Positions 7,606 through 16,663 are shown, numbered from the stretch's first letter. The stretch is DNA of 64,000 nt from Streptomyces justiciae (GCF_015163075.1 NZ_JADDXU010000023.1:62001-126000); one strand, 5' to 3'. Notes: generated by a model from the sequence alone, not told the origin. Translations and numbers: made by a program.

Positions 7606-9204
7606 ATGGCTGCCACCACGCCCCGTGTTCAGAGTCGGACTGTTGCAAGTCCACGGTCGCGGAACAGTCCGCGGCCTCGAGACGGTCAGAGGCCAGGCAA
7701 CGGCCCGCAGCCGGGCGACAAGCGGCAGTCCCAGCGGCGCACCGTGCCAGTGGGGTTGATCGGTCCGTGGCAGAACGCGGCGGAAGGAGCGGCTGCCGCC
7801 TTGTGCGCACTGGTCGCGATGGCGACCGTGTCCGTACTCGCGCTCGCATTGCTCGGCGCGAGTTCCTTCGGATCGCTGTGGCGTCTGACAATGACCGTGA
7901 CGGCCATGGCCGTCGGGGGCCCGGTCACCGCGGGCCCGGATCCCTCCGCCGACTCCGGCTCGACGGACGCGCTGACCTCCATGTTCGGCGGTGGCGGAAT
8001 GGGAGCGTCGATGACCGGTGCGGCCCATGTGGTGCCGCTCGGCGTGACGATGTCCGGTGCCGTCGTCCTCTGGCTCACCTTCTCCCGGCGGCTGCGTCAA
8101 GGGCAGCAACGACGGTTCACTGGCGGCGAAGTGGCCGTCCGGACAGCTGGAGCGGCTGCCGCGGCCATGGTCACGTTCATGATCGTGGCGGGCCTCGGTC
8201 ACGGATCGGCCACCCTGCCCGAGGGGGCGATGTCCGGGATGAGGCCAGGAGAAGACCAGTCCGCGGAAGGCATGGGTGGTCTCATGGGCGGTGGCGGTGC
8301 GGGGGCGCAGTCGATGGCGTACGAGGTGAATGCAGGGCTGGCAGGCCTGGGCGCGTTGCTGTGGGTGGCCGTCGTGATCGGCACAGGGTGCTTGATCAGC
8401 CGCCGGGGGCGGCTGCCGTTGGGCGGTGCGCTCGACAAGCTGCGCACCGACTGGGGGCGGAGCCTCTCGGCTGTCGTCCGCGCGGTTCTCGTCCTGGCCG
8501 CCCTGCCGACGGTGACCGTGGCATTCGTCGGGGCGGTGGTCGGGGGCCGGGCGGGCTCGGCAGCTGGCGCCGCCTTGTTGGTCGCCCCGAATGCCCTGGT
8601 GGTGTTCCTGACCTTGGGCGTCGGCTCCTCGTGGACGGCCGCGATGCACCAGGTGCAGAGCGACGGCAGCAATCCGATGGCCGCTCTCATGGGGGGAATG
8701 GCCGACACCGGCGGGATGGGGGACACACAACAACCCGACCGCGTCGAACATCTGAGGTCCTTGTCGGTGGCCGACTGGCCGCTGTGGCTTGTGGCTCTCA
8801 CGGTGACCGGCCTCATCCTGGTCGCCTGTGCCTGCCGGGCAGCTCGGACGACCCACTCCCGCCGGAAGCGGCCAATGCTCCCCTACCGGGGCCCGCTGGC
8901 CGGGCACTTCGTCATGGCCGAGCGGCTCGGTGTGGTCACCGCCGTGGTCCTGGGCCTGGCGACCTGGGAGGTCGGGGCGTCCGGAAACTTCGGCATCAGC
9001 ATGTTCGGCAGCGAAATGGGAGGCATGCGGGCCGAGTTGAGCGGCAGTGTGCTGACGACGGTCGGCTTCGGGCTCCTCATCGGTGCGGCAGCGGGGTTCG
9101 CCGGAAGCCTGCTGTCCGTGGTGCGCGGTGGCCGTCTCGTCGGCAGCGTCGCCGGATTCACCGGAGCCCTGCTGTCCACAGTGCGTGGCCGTGGCGTGCG
9201 CTGA
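7606..9204 (+). CDS. Streptophobe-family multi-pass membrane protein
   Basis: About 532 residues with some eight to ten hydrophobic segments and an N-terminal Arg/Pro-rich cytoplasmic tail. The composition (Gly/Met-rich loops such as SMFGGGGMGASM and GGLMGGGGAGAQSM between helices) and length match the streptophobe family, a poorly characterised membrane family of Streptomyces. The function is not known. The C-terminus carries a short near-duplication: GFAGSLLSVVRGGR and then GFTGALLSTVRGRG. ATG 7606 has GGAG 10 bases upstream; GTG 7582 is an alternative start eight codons earlier. A two-component system follows 140 bases downstream on the same strand, so envelope-related signalling is possible but is only inferred. 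Confidence 0.75.
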   Translation: MAATTPRVQSRTVASPRSRNSPRPRDGQRPGNGPQPGDKRQSQRRTVPVGLIGPWQNAAEGAAAALCALVAMATVSVLALALLGASSFGSLWRLTMTVTAMAVGGPVTAGPDPSADSGSTDALTSMFGGGGMGASMTGAAHVVPLGVTMSGAVVLWLTFSRRLRQGQQRRFTGGEVAVRTAGAAAAAMVTFMIVAGLGHGSATLPEGAMSGMRPGEDQSAEGMGGLMGGGGAGAQSMAYEVNAGLAGLGALLWVAVVIGTGCLISRRGRLPLGGALDKLRTDWGRSLSAVVRAVLVLAALPTVTVAFVGAVVGGRAGSAAGAALLVAPNALVVFLTLGVGSSWTAAMHQVQSDGSNPMAALMGGMADTGGMGDTQQPDRVEHLRSLSVADWPLWLVALTVTGLILVACACRAARTTHSRRKRPMLPYRGPLAGHFVMAERLGVVTAVVLGLATWEVGASGNFGISMFGSEMGGMRAELSGSVLTTVGFGLLIGAAAGFAGSLLSVVRGGRLVGSVAGFTGALLSTVRGRGVR

Positions 9205-9344
9205 CGCCGGGCTTTACGCGGTGACAACAGCCCCCTTCGTATCCTGCCCGGCAGCATTCCGGCCGCCGTGGGTCCCGTGACTTCCGTCGCACGTTCCAGT
9301 CCGGCAGAGCCGGGAGCCTGTTCCCGCTCGCCTGGAGGCATCTT

Positions 9345-10115
9345 TTGACATCTGTTGAGCGCTCCGTCCTGCCCGGTACCGGAGTTGGAAGCGACCCGGC
9401 GGTGATGGACACGGGCGTGAACCTGTTGATCGTGGATGATGAGCCCACCGTCCGAGAACTGTTGTGCGCGGCCCTGCGGTACGCCGGTTTCACCGTCGCT
9501 GCGGCCGGGACGGGCCAGGAGGCCCTGGACCGTGCGCACGAGGTCGCGCCGGATCTGGTGCTGCTGGACGTGATGCTGCCCGATCTGGACGGCTTCGAAG
9601 TGATCCGGCGACTGCGCGAGCGGCACCGCCCGGCCGCGGGAACCCGTACCGCGCACATCCCGGTCATGTTTCTCACTGCTCGTGACGCGACCCGGGACAA
9701 GGTCGAGGGACTCGTGCTGGGCGGTGACGACTACGTGACCAAGCCGTTCGACCTCCAGGAGCTGATCGCCCGCATCCGGGCCGTGCTACGACGCACCAGC
9801 GGCGCCCCTACCGGCCTGCTGCGCGTGGCCGACCTGGAACTCGACCCCGACGCGGTCCAGGTGGCACGCGGGGGCGAGCCGCTGCGCTTGTCACCCACGG
9901 AGTTCCGTCTGCTGCATCACCTGATGAGCAACGCCGGGCGCACGGTCGCCAAACCGCAGATCCTCCAGAGGGTGTGGGACTACGACTTCAACGGCGACAC
10001 CGGCATCGTCGACACCTACATCAGCTATCTGCGCCGCAAGATCGACAACGGTGGTCCCAAACTCATCCACACCGTGCACGGTGTCGGCTACGTACTGCGC
10101 GGCCCCAGGTCATGA
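9345..10115 (+). CDS. OmpR/PhoB-family response regulator
   Basis: A 256-residue two-component response regulator. The receiver domain has the acidic pair DD at residues 31-32, phospho-acceptor Asp75 in LVLLDVMLPD, Thr111 and Lys133 in YVTKPFD. The C-terminal winged helix (about 160-255) shows LSPTEFRLLHHLM and VDTYISYLRRKID, typical of OmpR/PhoB activators. The start is TTG 9345, with GGAGG at 9334-9338; the protein then has 25 residues before the receiver domain. Its stop overlaps the start of the kinase gene (ATGA), so the two are translationally coupled and form one cognate pair. Target genes may include the preceding streptophobe gene. Confidence 0.93.
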   Translation: MTSVERSVLPGTGVGSDPAVMDTGVNLLIVDDEPTVRELLCAALRYAGFTVAAAGTGQEALDRAHEVAPDLVLLDVMLPDLDGFEVIRRLRERHRPAAGTRTAHIPVMFLTARDATRDKVEGLVLGGDDYVTKPFDLQELIARIRAVLRRTSGAPTGLLRVADLELDPDAVQVARGGEPLRLSPTEFRLLHHLMSNAGRTVAKPQILQRVWDYDFNGDTGIVDTYISYLRRKIDNGGPKLIHTVHGVGYVLRGPRS

Positions 10116-11791
10116 CCCGGCACCGGCGCGTGCGTGTCTTGTGGGCGCGAGCATCCCTGCGCAATCGGGTGTTGGTGCTGGCCGTCGCCCTGCTGACGGC
10201 TGGGTTCACGGCGTTCTCTCTGGTCACCGGCAATGCGTTGCGCGGGTACATGGAGGATCGCGTCGATTCCCAACTCCGTGCGACCGCCCAGGTGTTCGCT
10301 GTCCTGCCGCCCACGATGGCGCAGAACGGAGCGGACCGGGATCCGCCGGCGCGGGTGAGCGAGTTCCGCGCCGACATCCTGGGCAACCCGGTCATCACCT
10401 ATGTCGCGGCGGACGGCGCCATCGAGAACAGCATCGACTCCGTCGGGTCACAGCACCGGGCCGGAGAGGCGCGGGGCCCGGCTCTTTCGCGTCTGGACGT
10501 GGCCGCAGTCGCCGCCCGCGGTGGCCGCCCCTTCACCGTCGGCAGTACGGAGGGGGACACACGTTGGCGAGTGATCGCGGTGCCGAGGGTGACGCGTGCC
10601 GTGCTGCCGGGAGGCACGGTGACGTCGGCCTCCGGCTCCGGCAGCGTGGTCGTGGCGACGTCGATGGAGCAGGTGGACGGCACGGTGGGTCGTATGTGGG
10701 AGAACTACCGCACCACCGGGCTCGCTCTGCTCGCGGTCCTGGCCGTAGCGGGTTGGTTCGCCGTGCGGTCCGGGCTGCGGCCGCTGTCCCGTGTCGAGCA
10801 GACGGCAGCCGAGATCGCCGGCGGTGACCTCTCCCGCCGGGTTCCCGAACTGGCTGGTCCGAACACGGAGCTGGGACGTCTTGCCACGGCGCTGAACGGC
10901 ATGCTCGGCCAGTTGGAGGCCGCGTTCGCTGCCCGTGCCGAGTCCGAGGCCCGGATGGGCCGCTTCGTAGCCGACGCCAGCCACGAGTTGCGCACGCCGC
11001 TCGCCGGCATCAAGGGCCTCACCGACCTCCACGGCATGGGTGCCCTCGCGGACCGAGAGGACATCGACGCCACGATGGCCCGCATCGCGCGTGAGTCCGA
11101 GCGCCTCACCCGCCTTGTCGAGGACATGCTTCTGCTGGCTCGTCTCGACGAAGACGCGCTCAAAGCCACGGGGCAACCCACGGCCGGTCGCGCGCCGGGC
11201 GACGCGTCGAACCTCGACCTAGCCCCCACCGACCTGCGCACGCTCGCGGCGGACGCCCTGCACGACGTACGTGCCCTGGACGCGGCGCGGACCGTCACGC
11301 TCACCGGTCCGGCAGGCGACACCCCACCGGCCTCCGCGCCGGCCCTCGCCGATGAGGCTCGGCTGCGCCAGGTGGTGACCAACTTGGTCGGCAACGCCGT
11401 CTCCCACACACCGGCCGGTACGCCCATCCGCATCGGGGTGGGCGTCATCGCCGACCACGCGGTCCTGGAAGTGGCCGACGAGGGGCCGGGGCTGACCCCG
11501 GGCCAGCGAGCCCGCATCTTCGAGCGCTTCTACCGCGCCGACACCTCCCGCACCCGTGCCACCGGGGGCGCCGGTCTCGGTCTCTCCATCGCGCACTCTC
11601 TGGCCACCGCTCACGCAGGCACGATTGAGGTCGAATCCGTCCCCGGCCAGGGGGCGACCTTTCGGCTTTCGCTGCCCCTGCTGGCTCATGAGCAGACACC
11701 GGTCGATCCCTCCGAAGCGGAAACGCTCCAGGAGGGGAACGGAGACGGTCCGCAGGGCCTGGTCGCGCACCGGTCGCGTGTTACGTGGTGA
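10112..11791 (+). CDS. Membrane sensor histidine kinase
   Basis: A 559-residue histidine kinase. TM1 is near residues 17-38 (VLVLAVALLTAGFTAF), followed by an extracytoplasmic sensor of about 150 residues, then TM2 (LALLAVLAVAGWFAV). A HAMP linker (RPLSRVEQTAAEIAGGDLSRR) leads to the HisKA H-box DASHELRTPL with phosphorylated His291. The catalytic ATPase domain has the N-box LVGNAVSHTP, the G1 box DEGPGLTPGQ and the G2 box GAGLGLSIAHS. ATG 10112 overlaps the regulator stop by four bases; a longer open frame back to 9974 is rejected because it lies inside the regulator gene. The signal is unknown. Confidence 0.93.
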   Translation: MTRHRRVRVLWARASLRNRVLVLAVALLTAGFTAFSLVTGNALRGYMEDRVDSQLRATAQVFAVLPPTMAQNGADRDPPARVSEFRADILGNPVITYVAADGAIENSIDSVGSQHRAGEARGPALSRLDVAAVAARGGRPFTVGSTEGDTRWRVIAVPRVTRAVLPGGTVTSASGSGSVVVATSMEQVDGTVGRMWENYRTTGLALLAVLAVAGWFAVRSGLRPLSRVEQTAAEIAGGDLSRRVPELAGPNTELGRLATALNGMLGQLEAAFAARAESEARMGRFVADASHELRTPLAGIKGLTDLHGMGALADREDIDATMARIARESERLTRLVEDMLLLARLDEDALKATGQPTAGRAPGDASNLDLAPTDLRTLAADALHDVRALDAARTVTLTGPAGDTPPASAPALADEARLRQVVTNLVGNAVSHTPAGTPIRIGVGVIADHAVLEVADEGPGLTPGQRARIFERFYRADTSRTRATGGAGLGLSIAHSLATAHAGTIEVESVPGQGATFRLSLPLLAHEQTPVDPSEAETLQEGNGDGPQGLVAHRSRVTW

Positions 11792-11807
11792 GCCCGCAGC
11801 AGCCCCG

Positions 11808-12042
11808 GTCAGCCGCTGGGGGCGCCGCCCGGAGGGGGCATCGGTCGTGACAGGTCACCTGGTCGCAGGGGCATCACGCTGGAGGCGTAGGTGATCATCT
11901 GGTCGATCGGGACCTTCATCGTGCCGGTGTTCACCGTCGCTGGAACTCGCTGACGCCATCGGCGGTGACGAGCCAGGGGCCAACGGGGCAGAAGGTGTCG
12001 TAGGACGTGCGGCGAGTGAGGTCGCTGTCACCGCGGAGGGCG
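11808..12042 (-). pseudogene. Fragment of a fumarylacetoacetate hydrolase-family gene
   Basis: The minus strand of this intergenic stretch reads GDSDLTRRTSYDTFCPVG and then PWLVTADG. After a frame change and a loss of about 40 bases it reads VNTGTMKVPIDQMITYASSV and ends near PGDLSRP. This is the same block as the C-terminal half of the intact FAH gene at 39112-39972 (GDGDRTRRKSYDTFCPVG, TMKVPIDQMIAYASSV). No start codon and no N-terminal half are present. It is therefore a decayed paralogous copy about 27 kb from the intact one. The next 150 bases up to the riboswitch hold nothing I recognise. Confidence 0.75.
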
Positions 12043-12189
12043 AGACCTGTTCCTGGTGGCCCGACTCGCCAGGCGCGGAGGCAGCCGGTTCCACCAAAAG
12101 ACCGTCTGGGCCGAGCAGACGATCGGCGCCGGCTCCGAGCCGCAATTTGACCCTGCCGACGTCTGGGACGCGGAGGAGATCCAGGACCT

Positions 12190-12450
12190 GTTGTTGGCCG
12201 GTCCCCGCCTGCTGACCGGCAGCAGGCGTATGGCACGATGCGCGGGACGGATGCGGAGGAACTCCGGTGCGGGCGGAACGGCCCAACTCCGGGGCGGGCC
12301 CGCCACTGTAACCGGGGAGCCGCCTCCCGCGCATGGCCACTGGCAACCGGCGTGAGCCGACCGCTGGGAAGGCCGGGAGTCGGCGTCGGACACCAGGTCG
12401 TACGGCCGCGTACCGAGATCCGGGAGCCAGGATATTCCGCCCGTCCCGCG
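12190..12450 (+). promoter_or_regulatory. Cobalamin (B12) riboswitch upstream of cobT
   Basis: The leader contains the conserved elements of the AdoCbl riboswitch in order: GGAACTCCGGTG (12258-12269), the core CCGCCACTGTAACCGGGGAG (12299-12318), a GC-rich variable hairpin, and the 3' B12-box-like AGCCAGGATA followed by CCGCC (12425-12434 onward). It ends about 75 bases before the cobT start, placed to sequester the ribosome binding site or terminate transcription when cobalamin is abundant. The exact ends are approximate. Confidence 0.85.
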
Positions 12451-12524
12451 GCCAGGCACCTCCCGCCCAGGCACGGTCCGTCACGGTGGCGTGGAAAACC
12501 GCCGACATCGGAAGGTGTTCCTTC

Positions 12525-13649
12525 GTGATGCCCGCACCCGGCTTCGAGCCGGTCTCTTCGTCGTCCCTGGCCGAAGGCCTGCTGCTCGACAGCACACTGG
12601 CCGCCATTACCCCCGCGGACCCCGGCGCCCTCGCCGCGGCCCGTGACCGGCAGAACAGGCTGTCCAAGCCGCCCGGGTCGCTGGGATTCCTGGAGGACGT
12701 GTCGATACGACTGTCGGGCCTGGCCGGCGTCTGCCCGCCGCCGATGCCCGAGCCCGCCGCAGTCGCCGTCTTCGCCGCCGACCACGGTGTCCACGCCCAG
12801 GGCGTCAGCGCCTGGCCGCAGGAGGTGACGGCTCAGATGGTCAACAACTTCCTGGCCTCGGGCGGTGCCGTGAACGCTTTCGCCGCGCAGTTCGGAGCCG
12901 AGGTGGTCGTGGTGGACGTGGGCGTGGCGACTCCGGTGCCAGATGGGGAGGGCGCGTCGGACGGACTGCTGCACCGCAGGATCCGGGGTGGGACCGCGGA
13001 CATGACCCTTGGGCCCGCGATGACCAGACAGGAGGCCGTCCGCGCCATCGAGGTCGGCATCGGCGTCGCCGACGAACTCGTGGACCGTGGCAGCCGTTGC
13101 CTGCTGACCGGCGACATGGGCATCGCCAACACCACGGCGTCTGCGGCGCTCATCGCCGCCTTCACCGGTGCCGACCCGGACGAGGTCACCGGCCATGGAG
13201 CGGGCGTCGACGAGCCGACCCGTCGGCGCAAGGCACAGGTGGTGAGCACGGCTCTCGCACGGCATCAGCCGGACCCTCGCGACCCCATCGGCGTGGTGTC
13301 GGCGGTCGGCGGTCTGGAACACGCCGCGCTCGCCGGGTTCGTACTGGCCGCCGCCGCGCACCGGGTCCCGGTGATCCTGGACGGTGTGATCGCCGCGGCG
13401 GCGGCGCTGGTCGCGGCGGCATTGTCTCCGGCCGCCCTGGACGTCTGTGTGGCGGGACACCGCTCGGTCGAGCCGGGGCACGCCATCGCCCTGCGGCATC
13501 TCCACCTGCATCCCCTGGTCGACTTGGGGCTGAGGCTCGGCGAAGGCACCGGCGCCTTGTTGGCCTTGCCCCTCGTCCAGGCGGCGGTCCGTGCCCTGCG
13601 TGACATGGCCACCTTCGACTCTGCCGGGGTCTCCGAGAAGAACGCCTGA
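12525..13649 (+). CDS. cobT: Nicotinate-nucleotide--dimethylbenzimidazole phosphoribosyltransferase (CobT)
   Basis: CobT makes alpha-ribazole phosphate from nicotinate mononucleotide and 5,6-dimethylbenzimidazole, the lower-ligand activation step of cobalamin assembly in the cytosol. The 374-residue protein has the family signatures RQNRLSKPPGSLGFLEDV, VFAADHGVHAQGVS, LTGDMGIANTTASAAL and the C-terminal LGEGTGALLALPLVQAA, whose Glu is the catalytic base in characterised CobT. The length is close to the usual 350. The start is GTG 12525, or ATG 12528 immediately after it; GGAAGG at 12510-12515 serves either. The preceding riboswitch implies repression by cobalamin. The gene stands alone and is closed by a hairpin. 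Confidence 0.95.
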   Translation: MMPAPGFEPVSSSSLAEGLLLDSTLAAITPADPGALAAARDRQNRLSKPPGSLGFLEDVSIRLSGLAGVCPPPMPEPAAVAVFAADHGVHAQGVSAWPQEVTAQMVNNFLASGGAVNAFAAQFGAEVVVVDVGVATPVPDGEGASDGLLHRRIRGGTADMTLGPAMTRQEAVRAIEVGIGVADELVDRGSRCLLTGDMGIANTTASAALIAAFTGADPDEVTGHGAGVDEPTRRRKAQVVSTALARHQPDPRDPIGVVSAVGGLEHAALAGFVLAAAAHRVPVILDGVIAAAAALVAAALSPAALDVCVAGHRSVEPGHAIALRHLHLHPLVDLGLRLGEGTGALLALPLVQAAVRALRDMATFDSAGVSEKNA

Positions 13650-13665
13650 CACGCCGGGCAGGCCC

Positions 13666-13705
13666 GAGCCCGAGGTCGTGGGGGGAACATCACGGCTTCG
13701 GGCTC
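13666..13705 (+). terminator. Hairpin terminator after cobT
   Basis: GAGCCCGAGGTCGT (13666-13679) pairs with ACGGCTTCGGGCTC (13692-13705) at 12 of 14 positions, with the remaining two as G-U pairs in RNA. The loop is GGGGGAACATC with flanking bases. It begins 17 bases after the cobT stop. Confidence 0.65.
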
Positions 13706-13805
13706 GCAGAGCGACCGGCCCGCGCTCTGATGCGGAGGGGCATCAGAGCGTCGACGCCGGCGATCGACGTCCCGTTTCGGGGGCGGCCAACAGTCGGAGG
13801 CAGGG

Positions 13806-15188
13806 TCAGTTGCCGCTGATCGTGGCCGCCGTGGAGCGCAGGGCCCGGGCGGTGCGGCGGAGGTCGGCGTGGAGCAGCCGACCCGCGGACTTCATCACCC
13901 GTCCCGCGACGATGACCGTGTCCACGTTCTGCGGGTTCGCCGACTGGACCACGGCCGCGATCGGATCGCGTTCGGCGGTGAGCATGTCGAGGTCCTCCAG
14001 GCGGAGCAGGACGACATCGGCCTGCTTGCCGGGGCGCAGCGAACCGATCCGGTCGTCGAGCCCCAGCGCGGAGGCGCCGTCGATCGTGGCCATCCGCAGG
14101 ACGTCCTTGGCGGTCAGCGGGGCGTCGTCGGTGACCTGGCTGGCGAGCAGCGCCGCCCGCATGAGGGAGAACATGTCGCCGGGGACGGAGGACACCGCGT
14201 CGACGCCGAGGCCAGCGGTGACACCGAGGCGCTGGAAGCGGCTGGAGACGGGCGCGCCGACGCGCATCCCGGCCTCAGAGCTGGGCGCGGCGGCGGCCTT
14301 GCCGCCCGAGTCGCTGATCAGCTTGATCTCGCTGTCGGAGAGCGAATTGCCGTGCACGTAGAGCGTGTTGGGGCGCAGCAGACCGCGCTCCTTCAGTGCG
14401 GCGATGGGCGTCTGCGTGACGGGGCCGGCGCTGACGTGGAAGGTCAGGGGGAGGCCCAGTTCGTCCGCCATACGCCATTCCTCGATCACCGTCTGGATCG
14501 GTGTGAAGGAAGGGCCGAGCGGACCGTAGGCCATGGTGACGAGTGCCTTGTCGTCAGACAGGCGCTTGGTGCGGACCCTGCGGACATCCGCGAGGTCGGC
14601 GGCCGGTCCGATCGGGGCGCCGTAGGCGAACACCGCGCGCAGACCTGCCGCCTGCATTGCGTCGAGGGCCGCGTCGGCATGGTCGGGCGAGTACAGGCCG
14701 TGGTTGTAGTCGAGCTGGGTGGTGACCCCGGAGTTGAGGCTCTCCAGCAGGCCGGCCAGGGTCGCGTTGTACATGTCCTGGGGGCGCAGCCGCGGGCCGT
14801 ACTGGCCCAGGACGCCGAGGTAGGCGTTGAGGTCGAGGCCCACGGTCGAGGTGCGCAGCGCCGACAGCCACACGTGGCGGTGGGTGTCGACGAAGCCCGG
14901 AAGCACGATCCGGTCGGTGGCGTCGATGACGGTGGCGCCGCCCGCGCGGAGGTTGCGGCCGACGGCGGTGATCCGGCCTCTCTCGATCAGGACGTCGGTA
15001 CCGGCGTGGGCGACCGGCTGAGGCTCGGTGTCGATCACATGACCGTTGCGCAGCAGGATGCGGGTGTTCGACAGGTGCGCCGGGCCGGTGTGCCGACTCC
15101 TGGAGGGTGCCGCGATCGCCGGTGATGACGAGAGGGCGGCGGCCGCGGCGGCTGCCCCCGTCAGGACGGTTCGGCGAGGCAGATGCAT
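13806..15188 (-). CDS. Tat-exported amidohydrolase (cytosine/guanine deaminase-like superfamily)
   Basis: A 460-residue metal-dependent hydrolase. The N-terminus is a twin-arginine signal: MHLPRRTVLTGAAAAAAALS with AIA-A near residue 27, so it is probably secreted or membrane-attached. The amidohydrolase barrel shows the first metal motif GFVDTHRHVWLS (H-x-H), a later LTFHVSAG (His) and GLGVDAVSS (Asp), as in the AtzA/TrzN/guanine-deaminase branch. The C-terminal composite strand domain reads SLRPGKQADVVLL. The substrate is unknown. ATG 15188 has GGAG seven bases upstream; the longer frame upstream is not coding. The promoter side carries two CGGAC-N4-GTCCG palindromes, so regulation by a TetR-type repressor is likely. 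Confidence 0.88.
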   Translation of the reverse strand: MHLPRRTVLTGAAAAAAALSSSPAIAAPSRSRHTGPAHLSNTRILLRNGHVIDTEPQPVAHAGTDVLIERGRITAVGRNLRAGGATVIDATDRIVLPGFVDTHRHVWLSALRTSTVGLDLNAYLGVLGQYGPRLRPQDMYNATLAGLLESLNSGVTTQLDYNHGLYSPDHADAALDAMQAAGLRAVFAYGAPIGPAADLADVRRVRTKRLSDDKALVTMAYGPLGPSFTPIQTVIEEWRMADELGLPLTFHVSAGPVTQTPIAALKERGLLRPNTLYVHGNSLSDSEIKLISDSGGKAAAAPSSEAGMRVGAPVSSRFQRLGVTAGLGVDAVSSVPGDMFSLMRAALLASQVTDDAPLTAKDVLRMATIDGASALGLDDRIGSLRPGKQADVVLLRLEDLDMLTAERDPIAAVVQSANPQNVDTVIVAGRVMKSAGRLLHADLRRTARALRSTAATISGN

Positions 15189-15294
15189 GGTGGAACTCCG
15201 TTGTCTGGGGACGTTGGCGGGGGAGGGGGACGTCGCTTGCGGCGGCGCTGCCTTGGGGCGCCGTCCGCTGGCCTGGACGTCACGGATGAAGCTA

Positions 15295-15345
15295 AGCGGA
15301 CAGTCGTCCGGTAGCTGGGGAGAACGTACCGGACGACTGTCCGGT
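15295..15345. promoter_or_regulatory. Paired CGGAC-N4-GTCCG operators upstream of the amidohydrolase
   Basis: AGCGGACAGTCGTCCGGT (15295-15312) and ACCGGACGACTGTCCGGT (15328-15345) are each near-palindromic. Together they form a 17-bp perfect inverted repeat (arms 15297-15313 and 15327-15343) with a 13-base spacer. A further GTCCGCTGGCCTGGAC lies at 15263-15278. The motif recurs at six other sites in the window. It lies 107 to 157 bases upstream of the amidohydrolase start. Confidence 0.6.
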
Positions 15346-15424
15346 TGGCAAGAGTGAAGGAATTGAGCTTCTCGCGCGAGGGTGCGCTTGCCGTTCGAGC
15401 GAGGGGCCGGGTATCGTTTCTGGT

Positions 15425-15442
15425 AGTGGACAGTTGTCCGCT
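15425..15442. promoter_or_regulatory. CGGAC-type operator between amidohydrolase and dioxygenase genes
   Basis: AGTGGACAGTTGTCCGCT matches the recurrent palindrome at all but one arm base. It lies about 255 bases upstream of the phytanoyl-CoA-dioxygenase-like gene and on the promoter side of both divergent genes. The remaining intergenic bases (15189-15697) hold no gene. Confidence 0.5.
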
Positions 15443-15697
15443 TTGCTCGGTGTCGTGAGCCCGTCGAGACGGAATGGTCGAGGAACGCAGGCTCGGCAGG
15501 GTCGACATCGAGATCATGCGCATGAGCTCGGACCGGGCGTAGATGGCCCTGGGGGTGTGACCTCGGGCGGGCGCACTCGGTGCGGGCTGCAGGACATGTT
15601 TGGTTCATGACAACTACAACCGTCAGGCGTAACGGGTCAGCCCCCTGGGGCTTGTGGACCCGGCTGAGCCGCCCTCCCCATCGAGGAGCACGACACC

Positions 15698-16585
15698 ATG
15701 TCTCACTCGCCCCACCTGCCCGAACCCGGCCACAGCCCTGTGGGCACCATCGACTCGCTCGACGGCCTGCACGCCGACCTGGCTCGGCGGCACAAGGCGA
15801 CGGAAAGCAGTGGAACCGCAGTCCCTGAAGCCGTGGTCGACGCCGACTTCGCCGCCCTGCGACGGGACGGCTACGTCATCCTGGACAACCTGCTCACCGA
15901 AGCGGAGTGCCAGGACATTCGGGCGGCCGTGACGCCTCTGCTGGACAGGACCGGCCGCAACACCTTCGAGGGCCGGCTGACCCAGCGCCTCTACAGCGCC
16001 CTCGACAAGACCCGGGCCTGTGACCGGCTGGTCGACCATCCGCGCGTGCTGGCCCTTCTGGACCGGCTGCTCATGCCGAACTACCTGCTCTCACAGCTCC
16101 AGGTCATCAATATCCTCCCCGGGGAGAACCCCCAACTTCTGCACCCCGACGACGGCATGTACCCCATTCCCCGTCCCCGGCCGCCGCTGAGCGCGGCCAC
16201 GGTGTGGGCGATCGACGCCTTCACGGAGGACAACGGAGCCACCGTGGTCCTGCCGGGAAGCCAGCTCTGGGGTGACCGTCGGCCGGAGGACGGCGACGCC
16301 CGAGTGAAGGCCGTTATGTCACCCGGCTCATGCGTCTTCTTCGTCGGCACTCTGTGGCACGGAGGCGGCGCCAACGCCTCCGACCGCGCTCGACTGGCCG
16401 TCACGGCCCAGTACTGTGAGCCATGGCTCAGGCCGCAGGAGGCGTTCACCCTTTCCACCACCAGGGACACTGTGCGAGCGGTGACCGAGGACATCCGCCG
16501 GATGCTCGGCTACAGCATCCATCCGCCCTTCCTCGGGATGGTCGACGGCATGCACCCCAAGCGCCTGCTCGACGGCTCGTCCTGA
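15698..16585 (+). CDS. Phytanoyl-CoA dioxygenase (PhyH) family protein
   Basis: A 295-residue Fe(II)/2-oxoglutarate-dependent dioxygenase of the PhyH family. The facial triad is visible: His149 and Asp151 in LLHPDDGMY, and His221 in GTLWHGGGANAS. A downstream Arg in DRARLAVTAQY probably binds 2-oxoglutarate. PhyH members hydroxylate fatty acyl-CoA, natural products or osmolytes, so the substrate is open. ATG 15698 has GAGGAG at 15683-15688. It is divergent from the amidohydrolase and shares the palindrome-rich promoter, suggesting that the two act on related substrates, which is an inference. Confidence 0.85.
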   Translation: MSHSPHLPEPGHSPVGTIDSLDGLHADLARRHKATESSGTAVPEAVVDADFAALRRDGYVILDNLLTEAECQDIRAAVTPLLDRTGRNTFEGRLTQRLYSALDKTRACDRLVDHPRVLALLDRLLMPNYLLSQLQVINILPGENPQLLHPDDGMYPIPRPRPPLSAATVWAIDAFTEDNGATVVLPGSQLWGDRRPEDGDARVKAVMSPGSCVFFVGTLWHGGGANASDRARLAVTAQYCEPWLRPQEAFTLSTTRDTVRAVTEDIRRMLGYSIHPPFLGMVDGMHPKRLLDGSS

Positions 16586-16663
16586 GCGCGGTCCCTCTTG
16601 GTGTCCGACCGGAATGGCCGGCGGCGGATCGAGTGGCGGTGGCGTGGTGGAACCGGTGCTGCG

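Noticed and set aside
7471..8907. A 478-codon minus-strand open frame opposite the streptophobe gene
   Set aside because: Low-complexity Arg/His/Gly composition typical of antisense frames in GC-rich genes.
11931..13652. A 573-codon minus-strand open frame opposite cobT
   Set aside because: It is a mirror of the cobT gene on the other strand, and only its last 30 codons (the FAH remnant) are meaningful.
13869..15125. A 418-codon plus-strand open frame opposite the amidohydrolase
   Set aside because: No start signal and no family features; antisense of a well-supported gene.
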